DNA of 64,000 bases from positions 372,001 to 436,000 of the forward strand of contig NZ_CAKLPX010000003.1 of the NCBI RefSeq assembly GCF_923077115.1, written 5' to 3'. The DNA is from Sinobacterium norvegicum. Lineage in GTDB: Bacteria > Pseudomonadota > Gammaproteobacteria > Pseudomonadales > Sinobacteriaceae. The position numbers and the translations under genes were made by a program. This document shows, piece after piece, positions 58,023 to 64,000 of the stretch. The notes beneath the pieces are model-generated. The model was not told the DNA's origin. It made no database searches and saw only the letters and a list, made by a program, of their open reading frames with translations. Position 1 is the first letter of the stretch, and each line of letters begins with the position of its first letter.

Positions 58023-58629
58023 GCAACCTTATGCTATTCCTGCAGAGGCTGTTGAGCTTTGCTATGAAATTAAGAAAAGTAAATTCATTGCACGCGTAGC
58101 CTATGCCGGTAATCGCCAGCAGGCGATGGCGGTGCTTGAACAGGCCAGAATCGATTACCCCGACGCCCGCCACCACTGCTGGGCCTATTTATTGGGTGAC
58201 CCGAAGCAGCCGACCTCACAGGCGTTTAGCGACGACGGCGAGCCCTCGGGCACGGCGGGCAAGCCGATTCTTAACGTGCTTAATCATCGCGGTATCGGCG
58301 ATATTATCGTGGTGGTAATCCGCTATTTTGGCGGCATCAAACTGGGTGCTGGCGGTCTGGTCAGGGCGTATTCGACCTCGACCCAACAGGCGGTGGAAAC
58401 CCTGCAGACCAAGACTCTGGTGCCGATGATTGAGCACCGTTTGCTCTGCGACTACGCCGGTGAGGCCGAGATTCGGCGTTGGCTGGAGGGGGCAGAAGGG
58501 CAGCTGGTGGATGTCGATTACGGTGGCGAGCTGCAGATGACCATCGCGTTGCCGCTGTCGATGGAGCACGCGCTGATAGACTTTGTGGCTGCCAGGGTGG
58601 CGGTGACGTTGTTGACGTCAGCAGATTAA
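58015..58629 (+). CDS. yigZ: YigZ/IMPACT family protein
   Basis: A 204-residue protein from ATG 58015. The UPF0029/IMPACT N-terminal domain shows KKSKFIARVAYAG, AYLLGD, FSDDGEPSGTAGKPIL and VVIRYFGGIKLGAGGLVRAY. The small C-terminal ferredoxin-like domain is present. Bacterial YigZ may bind nucleic acid, but the function is unproved. It overlaps the transporter gene by eight bases, suggesting coupling. Confidence 0.9.
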   Translation: MNKQPYAIPAEAVELCYEIKKSKFIARVAYAGNRQQAMAVLEQARIDYPDARHHCWAYLLGDPKQPTSQAFSDDGEPSGTAGKPILNVLNHRGIGDIIVVVIRYFGGIKLGAGGLVRAYSTSTQQAVETLQTKTLVPMIEHRLLCDYAGEAEIRRWLEGAEGQLVDVDYGGELQMTIALPLSMEHALIDFVAARVAVTLLTSAD

Positions 58630-58720
58630 ACAACGTTTTGGTATTTCACCCCGTGGAACTTCGCACTCGCTCCGTGATTCCACTGCCTGCTCAGTAAAAG
58701 ATATTCGCGATCAGTGAAGT

Positions 58721-58754
58721 CACTGCGCTGTAGTCTTTGACTCAACGCGCAGTG
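58721..58754. other. Nested hairpin in the convergent yigZ-puuB gap
   Basis: Arms CACTGCGC and GCGCAGTG (58721-58728, 58747-58754) enclose a smaller AGTC/GACT stem. No T-run follows, so it is a possible RNA 3' element rather than a clear terminator. Confidence 0.4.
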
Positions 58755-58775
58755 AGATCCTGTTGTCGCGGGTAC

Positions 58776-60056
58776 TTATATCCCCAATCGATCCCGCAGG
58801 CTGTAATAGGTGGCCGCTGCTGCCGTCAGCGGTGTGCGTAATAGACGGCCGCCGGGGAACGGATAGTGGGGCAGATTGGCAAAGGCATCGAAGCGCTTGG
58901 CATCGCCGCTCAGCGCCTCGGCAATCAGTTTGCCGGCGAGGTGGGTGGTGGTGACGCCGTGGCCGCTGTAGCCCTGGCAGTAATAAATGTTGTTATTCAG
59001 CCGGCCTAACTGGGGCAGACGTGACAGGGTTAATAGGAAGTCGCCGCCCCAGCTGTAATCAATTTTAATATCACCGAGTTGCGGGAAGGTTTTCTTCAAC
59101 TTAGGCAAAATCTTGCGCTGAATATCAGACGGGTCGCCACCGCCATAGTTAACCCCGCCGCCGTAAATTAACCGGTTATCGGCGCTGAGACGAAAGTAAT
59201 CGAGTAGGTAATCGCCATCTTCGACACAATAATCGCTGGGGATTAAGGCCTTGGCCTGTTCATCCGTGAGCGGTTCGGTGGCGACGATTTGGGTGCCACA
59301 GGGCATGGTTTTGCTGGCGAGTTCGGGGATCAAACCGCCGAGATAAGCGTTGCCGGCGACCACGGCATATTTACTGTTTACCTCGCCATGGGCAGTTTTA
59401 ATTTGCAGTGGTGAGCGCACCACGTCGATGACCTCACTCTGCTCGAAGATTTGACCGCCAAGGGCGACGAAGGCTTCAGCTTCACCGAGGGCAAGGTTGA
59501 GGGGGTGGATATGGCCACCGCTCATATCGAGTAGACCGCCGCAGTATCGGTCGGTGTTGACAATATTACCAACTTCTTCGGCGCTGACCATCGACAGTTG
59601 CTGATGGCCGATGCCTTCCCACAGCGCTTTAGTCTGCTCAAAGCCCTGTAGTTGTTTGGTGGTATTGGCGGCAAAGAAGCTGCCGTCTTTGAGGTCACAA
59701 TCTATAGTATATTGCTTGATACGTTGGCGAATAATGGCATTGCCTTCGAAGGCCATACTGCCCAGCATATCCCCGGCCTCGCTGCCGAAGCGGCTACGGA
59801 TATGGTCGATATCACGGCTGTAGCTGTTGATCAGCTGACCGCCGTTGCGACCACTGGCCCCCCAGCCAATTCGACCGGCCTCCAGTAACACCACATTAAA
59901 CCCTTGCTCCTGTAAATGCAGGGCAGAGGAAAGTCCACTGTAGCCACCACCGATGACGCAGACGTCGGCATCAATACTGCCATCCAGTTGAGGATAAGGC
60001 GTTTTATTATTGGCCGAGTCAGCGTAGTAAGAACCGGTGTGTTGAATTGTTGACAT
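58776..60056 (-). CDS. puuB: PuuB-like gamma-glutamylputrescine oxidoreductase (FAD)
   Basis: A 426-residue DAO-family flavoprotein. The FAD-binding glycine motif is VCVIGGGYSGLSSALHL, and the PuuB-typical GWGASGRNGGQL and YCQGYSGHGV follow. PuuB oxidises gamma-glutamylputrescine in putrescine breakdown. No puuA, puuC or puuD lies nearby, so an alternative amine substrate is possible. It is divergent from the cupin gene, with 222 bp between. Confidence 0.87.
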   Translation of the reverse strand: MSTIQHTGSYYADSANNKTPYPQLDGSIDADVCVIGGGYSGLSSALHLQEQGFNVVLLEAGRIGWGASGRNGGQLINSYSRDIDHIRSRFGSEAGDMLGSMAFEGNAIIRQRIKQYTIDCDLKDGSFFAANTTKQLQGFEQTKALWEGIGHQQLSMVSAEEVGNIVNTDRYCGGLLDMSGGHIHPLNLALGEAEAFVALGGQIFEQSEVIDVVRSPLQIKTAHGEVNSKYAVVAGNAYLGGLIPELASKTMPCGTQIVATEPLTDEQAKALIPSDYCVEDGDYLLDYFRLSADNRLIYGGGVNYGGGDPSDIQRKILPKLKKTFPQLGDIKIDYSWGGDFLLTLSRLPQLGRLNNNIYYCQGYSGHGVTTTHLAGKLIAEALSGDAKRFDAFANLPHYPFPGGRLLRTPLTAAAATYYSLRDRLGI

Positions 60057-60278
60057 AAGAAGTAATCCCCAGTGAGTCTAGGGATTAATTTAAGCCGATA
60101 GCGGCTGCGGGACAATAACCCTGCGGTGGTAGCTTCTTTGATATTTGTTACACTCCAGCTTGCCTGAATATATTGGCCACCGATGTAGGTTTCTGGATAA
60201 AGCTGTAGGCACTGCGGGTAGACGCTATAGCCCCCGTGTTGGCAGCTCATCGATTGTGGTGGGTAAACAGAGAAAATA

Positions 60279-60953
60279 ATGGAGAGTACAGTGGAAAATT
60301 TTAATATGGATTTCACATCCAAGGTGGTGATTAACAGTGCCGAGCAACCCTGGCTTGAAAGCCCGATGGCCGGTGTTGAACGCAAGCCACTGGCGCGAGA
60401 AAACCGTGAGAGCGGCCACGCCACCAGTATTGTTCGTTATCAGACCGGGGCTAATTTTAGCGCCCACCAGCATCCCCTGGGCGAGGAGATTTTCGTCTTA
60501 GAGGGCGTGTTTTCTGATGAGCACGGCGACTATCCCGCCGGCAGCTACATTCGCAATCCACCGGGTAGCAGTCACAGCCCTTTCAGCAAAGAAGGCTGCG
60601 TATTATTTGTAAAACTCAATCAATTTGACCGCCGTGACGGCGAAGAGGTTCGGGTCAATACTCTTGAGGCCGCTTGGCGGCCGGGGATCGGCGGCCTGCA
60701 GGTGATGCCGCTGCATGATTTTGAAGGTCAGCATACCGCCCTGGTGAAGTGGCCGGCCAACGAGGTATTTCAGCCCCATCAACACTTTGGTGGTGAGGAG
60801 ATTCTGGTGCTATCGGGGCAGTTTGAGGACCAATACGGACAATATCCTGTCGGCAGCTGGATACGGAGCCCGCACCAGAGCAGTCACCACCCCTTTGTCG
60901 TCGAAGAAACAGTCATATTGGTGAAAGTCGGTCATTTAATGCCGGCACCGTAG
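60279..60953 (+). CDS. Double-cupin protein of the ChrR cupin type
   Basis: A 224-residue protein with two cupin domains. Metal-binding patterns are HQHPLGEEIFVLEGVFSDEHG (residues about 60-80) and HQHFGGEEILVLSGQFEDQYG. They resemble the cupin of the ChrR anti-sigma factor but without its zinc-binding anti-sigma domain. It may sense or process a small molecule, and its activity is unknown. Starts at ATG 60279, GTG 60291 (with GGAGAG) or ATG 60306 are all possible. Confidence 0.8.
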   Translation: MESTVENFNMDFTSKVVINSAEQPWLESPMAGVERKPLARENRESGHATSIVRYQTGANFSAHQHPLGEEIFVLEGVFSDEHGDYPAGSYIRNPPGSSHSPFSKEGCVLFVKLNQFDRRDGEEVRVNTLEAAWRPGIGGLQVMPLHDFEGQHTALVKWPANEVFQPHQHFGGEEILVLSGQFEDQYGQYPVGSWIRSPHQSSHHPFVVEETVILVKVGHLMPAP

Positions 60954-61008
60954 CGGTGGGGAAGTGGGCCCGGTGACCGAGGCCATACTGTGCGGTGATT
61001 TTTGGTGT

Positions 61009-62142
61009 TTACAGGGCGATATTATAGGCCTTGGTATAGCGCTCAAAGCGATCGAGCACGGTGGCTTCATCGAGGCCAAACTGGGCCAGATGATAATCGT
61101 GGCTGCCGTGCTTGCCCTGGGGGTGGTCGGCGATGTACTGCTTGATCGGCTGCTGTACATCCTTGCCGTAAGGCAGCTCGAAGTGATGATAAATACTGTC
61201 GATGACCGATTGGTTATCGTTAACAAAATCACGGTATTGAATATCGAGAATACGCTTGTCACTGATGTTTTTGCGTTGCTCGATGCTGCCGTTGACCTGA
61301 TCGACCAGATAATCCAACACCCCTTTACCCAGGGCGTTAAGATCGGCATTTTCACTGTCGGGCATTAAATAGGCCATCATACTGCAATAGGAGCCAACCA
61401 CTTCACGGGGGTCGCGATGGGTAATAATAATCGAGCAATCGGGGTGTTGCTTGACCATCAAATCCAGTGACCACAGATGATACGGTGATTTTAATAACCA
61501 ACGATCAGTCTGCTGTCGTGACTGCAGCATGCGCAATAACTCGCCGTGGTATTGGTATTGTTTGGTCCGATCGACGGTTTTGAAAAAACTGGCATAGGGC
61601 TCTAAAAAGGCCTCGATGCCGAATTGCACATCTTCAAAAGTATGATTGAATAAATGAATACACTCCTCGGGGGTATCCGCCGAGGTGTGGTGTATTTTAC
61701 TGAGGTCGCTGGCTTTTTCAAAAGCCGCTTTGACAATGGAGTAACGCGGATCGGTTTCGCCCTCAGCCAAGTTAGGGTAGGGCGACGGGTTGTAACCCTC
61801 CCAGAGCTTAAGCGGTCTGGCAGCGGGGTCGCTGGCTAAAATATTGAGCAGAGCCGAGGTGCCGGTGCGGGGCATCCCAGTTAGAAACATCGGTTTTGAA
61901 ATCTTTAAATCCCGGATCTCAGGCTGTTTTTTAAAACTGTCTTCGATGCGCAAGCGCTCGGCTAACAGGTTAACGATTCTACCGCGGCTGGCTAACCTTC
62001 CTGCATCGCTGAGGCCGTTTTGGTCGTAGGTCTGCATTAAAACGGTGAGGCCTGTTAAGAAACCTTGGTCGCCAAAATCATTCAACCCGGTCTTGTCTTT
62101 GGCTTCTTCTAACACGCTGTTGACGGATAAATCCACTGACAT
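61009..62142 (-). CDS. PAPS-type sulfotransferase family protein
   Basis: A 377-residue protein of the Sulfotransfer_3 type. The 5'-phosphosulfate loop is in FLTGMPRTGTSALLNIL, and the 3'-phosphate region is in SIIITHRDPREVVGSY. The likely donor is PAPS and the acceptor an alcohol, perhaps lipidic. Its ATG overlaps the stop of the DUF1214 gene (TAATG), so translation is coupled. It lies convergent to the cupin gene. Confidence 0.85.
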   Translation of the reverse strand: MSVDLSVNSVLEEAKDKTGLNDFGDQGFLTGLTVLMQTYDQNGLSDAGRLASRGRIVNLLAERLRIEDSFKKQPEIRDLKISKPMFLTGMPRTGTSALLNILASDPAARPLKLWEGYNPSPYPNLAEGETDPRYSIVKAAFEKASDLSKIHHTSADTPEECIHLFNHTFEDVQFGIEAFLEPYASFFKTVDRTKQYQYHGELLRMLQSRQQTDRWLLKSPYHLWSLDLMVKQHPDCSIIITHRDPREVVGSYCSMMAYLMPDSENADLNALGKGVLDYLVDQVNGSIEQRKNISDKRILDIQYRDFVNDNQSVIDSIYHHFELPYGKDVQQPIKQYIADHPQGKHGSHDYHLAQFGLDEATVLDRFERYTKAYNIAL

Positions 62143-63245
62143 TATGTTAACTCCGCAAGCTTAACGAGTTGAGCCTTTGGTGTCGGGTGCTGTTCGGCAC
62201 CGACCCAGCGTACACACATGGTGCCCTGATTATGGCCACAGGTATTGAGCCAGTTTTTGCAGCCAGGGTCTGTTGGTGAGATGACCACGGTAACCGTACC
62301 ATCATCGTTATAGCTGGCGGTATGATGATTAAAGTGGACGGGGTAAAAGCGGTAGTCGAGGCTCTCTAGCCAGTAGTTGGCCAGTTGAATATTCCAGTAA
62401 TCACACTCGGGTGGCGTCAGCGTGATCACCAAGGCCTCGTCGTCGGCTATATCAAAATAGCTGTGATAATAGGCTATTTTGGGGTCGCCACCGGCGGCCA
62501 GGGCGACAGCGGGATCGAAGCGAGGCAATTCGTTAGTATGCGATTTGAATTTTTCAGACCAACTGGCAAAGAGTGCCGAGGTGCCGTGGGCAAAAAAGGC
62601 GGCGCTTTGCAGTGCGTTGTCAACGCGGAGAGGGTCGAAGGGGCGAGGTTCAGCCGGGCCGTCGATACGCTCGATGGTGACGGTGGCCGGTATTTCAGTT
62701 GTTCGGTCGGCATGGGATTGGCGCAACTGAATCATATTGGTGTCGGCCGTCATTGGCAGCCAGTTGCCTTTGTGCGGTGTGGCCGATGCAATCACCTCGA
62801 AACCGCCATCTTCATCGAGTTCAATATTGGAAATATCGAGGGATCCGGTGGTCTCTAAGGTGCCGGTTTTACCGTAACCGCCGGCCTGCGAACCAAAGCC
62901 ACAGAAGTGAACGGTGCCACGTTTGCCGGTAATTTTATAGCTGTATTCACCACTGATAGAGGTGGACAAATAGACGTTGTCGGGATTGTCCATGCCCATT
63001 TTAATGGTGTGTCCTACCGGTTGTCTAAACTCTGGCGTAGTGGGGCCGGTGGCTTCTAAAAAGGAGGCAAGACCAGCCCGTGTCAGGCGCGCCATATAGC
63101 GCCAGCCTTCTGCACGAGCCAGTAAATCATCGGGGGCAGTATCGGCCATAACGACGTCGCGACCTGCTTTTTTGAGTGCATCACAAAAATCATCCCAGCT
63201 TTGACCGGATAAAATACGTTGTTCGCTGGATGCTTTGTCAGACAT
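62142..63245 (-). CDS. DUF1214 domain protein
   Basis: A 367-residue protein from ATG 63245 (MSDKASSEQRILSG). The C-terminal half carries the DUF1214 pattern: ALVITLTPPECDYWNIQLANYWLESLD-type sequence, then VVISPTDPGCKNWL. It has no signal peptide or clear membrane helix. The family has no proven activity and is common in bacteria that degrade lipids or steroids. It is the first gene of a tight pair with the sulfotransferase, which suggests work on the same substrate. Confidence 0.72.
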   Translation of the reverse strand: MSDKASSEQRILSGQSWDDFCDALKKAGRDVVMADTAPDDLLARAEGWRYMARLTRAGLASFLEATGPTTPEFRQPVGHTIKMGMDNPDNVYLSTSISGEYSYKITGKRGTVHFCGFGSQAGGYGKTGTLETTGSLDISNIELDEDGGFEVIASATPHKGNWLPMTADTNMIQLRQSHADRTTEIPATVTIERIDGPAEPRPFDPLRVDNALQSAAFFAHGTSALFASWSEKFKSHTNELPRFDPAVALAAGGDPKIAYYHSYFDIADDEALVITLTPPECDYWNIQLANYWLESLDYRFYPVHFNHHTASYNDDGTVTVVISPTDPGCKNWLNTCGHNQGTMCVRWVGAEQHPTPKAQLVKLAELT

Positions 63246-63500
63246 GTTGATTACTCTCATCATTATAATTATTGAGTAAACTATTACACGCAGCTGGGCA
63301 CCACACAATAGTTCGATTGGGTGAGGTGGTGACAGGGGGCAGGGTTACCAATAGCCTTGCGGCCATCGATAACTCAGTCCCAATTAGAAGTATTAGAGTT
63401 GATAGCTTGATTGAGGAAAACACGTTGGTTGACGCGCTGACCTAGGCCTCGGGCTGTGGCAGTCAGCGGCAGAAATTATTCTGCTTTGGTCTGTTAAGTG

Positions 63501-64000
63501 TTATGTCTTCTTGGGGCTGCGTTTACCGCGGTTGGCTTTTTCTAAGCGGGCGGCCTTAACATCGGCCTTGCGTTGTATTTCGGCCTCGACGGCGACAATT
63601 TCACCGGCGATCTGCTCTGGCCTCTCTACCGTGATTCTACCCAGTGTGGCGCTGCGCAGTTCGTGCAGTACAACCTCTGATGCCTTGTGCAGATTAATTC
63701 GGCCACCGGCTTGTTTGGCGCCGCGTTTGGCACCTATCGCCTCTAACAGTTCAATGTCGCTGCGCGGGGTATCGTCGAGTTTGTACCGCTCGACCATTTC
63801 CTCGGGGTAGTTTTTTAATAAATATTCACAGGCGTAGAGGGCCACGTCTTCATATTCGATGGCGGTGTCTTTGATGGCGCCGGTCATCGCTAGGCGGTAG
63901 CCGCTGTTGGGGTTTTCAATTTTTGGCCACAGTATGCCGGGGGTGTCATACAGCACCACGCCGTCACGTAAATTAATACGTTGCTGGGCCTTGGTAACCG
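63501..64000 (-). CDS. rbgA: Ribosome biogenesis GTPase RbgA/YlqF, N-terminus outside window
   Basis: Only the last 165 or so codons are visible; the frame remains open at 64000 with no proper start. The segment contains the G3-type motif VLYDTPGILWPK and the C-terminal ANTAR-like helical region (EEMVERYKL, then GRINLHKASEVVLHELR), typical of circularly permuted YlqF/RbgA GTPases. They act late in 50S assembly. The basic tail ends GKRSPKKT. Confidence 0.85.
   Translation of the reverse strand, partial: VTKAQQRINLRDGVVLYDTPGILWPKIENPNSGYRLAMTGAIKDTAIEYEDVALYACEYLLKNYPEEMVERYKLDDTPRSDIELLEAIGAKRGAKQAGGRINLHKASEVVLHELRSATLGRITVERPEQIAGEIVAVEAEIQRKADVKAARLEKANRGKRSPKKT

Noticed and set aside
62385-62858. 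157-residue open frame opposite the DUF1214 gene
   Set aside because: The minus-strand protein has family motifs and is coupled to the sulfotransferase; this frame has none.
63238-63423. 61-residue minus-strand frame ahead of the DUF1214 gene
   Set aside because: It overlaps the likely leader and start of the DUF1214 gene and has no convincing ribosome site or homology.

Overview
The window reads as chromosomal core DNA of a gammaproteobacterium, most likely an aquatic or marine relative of Pseudomonas or of the Cellvibrionales/Spongiibacteraceae. This rests on gene order (secD-secF, suhB-trmJ-iscRSUA-hscBA-fdx-iscX-ndk-rlmN-pilW-rodZ-ispG-hisS-yfgM-bamB-der), on a FabY-type initiating ketoacyl synthase as in Pseudomonas, and on a RegB/RegA (RoxS/RoxR) redox pair. 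I recognise no tRNA, rRNA, CRISPR array, prophage or intact transposase. Taxonomy is inferred from gene content only.

Layout. 1-5.7 kb (mostly minus strand): a partial rhomboid protease, the RegA/RegB redox two-component system, rdgC, a SirB2-family membrane protein and xseA. 5.8-13.5 kb: a nucleotide block, guaB-guaA-tadA-purL. 13.7-16.6 kb: secD-secF without an adjacent yajC. 16.6-18.8 kb (minus): a CPA1 antiporter and suhB. 19-25.8 kb: trmJ and the complete ISC iron-sulfur operon behind a promoter covered by two abutting IscR type-1-like sites. 26-35.5 kb: ndk, rlmN, the pilW-rodZ-ispG-hisS-yfgM-bamB run and der. 35.6-42.3 kb: a BASS transporter, two bacterioferritin subunits with complementary active sites, a PrpE-like acyl-CoA synthetase bracketed by two copies of an 89-bp hairpin repeat, a CvfB-like S1 protein and a thiolase. 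42.6-47.9 kb: a 41-residue membrane peptide candidate, a GlxA-type regulator divergent from fabY, an FkbM methyltransferase, an SMP-30 protein and a cold-shock protein. 48.2-54.1 kb: a VanZ-like protein and a single-direction curli cluster csgD-E-F-G-B-A plus a CsgC/CsgH-like chaperone. 54.2-64 kb: ybiT, DUF2947, a nitroreductase, an EamA exporter, a YigZ protein, a PuuB-like oxidase, a double cupin, a translationally coupled DUF1214-sulfotransferase pair and a partial RbgA/YlqF GTPase.

How it fits together. Most of the window is housekeeping: purine synthesis, Fe-S assembly, protein export, outer-membrane assembly and translation. The accessory interest lies in the curli system. Its major subunit is about three times the E. 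coli CsgA length, with about 19 repeat units, and its operon is co-directional. The split-function bacterioferritin pair beside the ISC region and the flanking hairpin repeats around prpE also stand out. No defence island or wholly unfamiliar multi-gene system was found.
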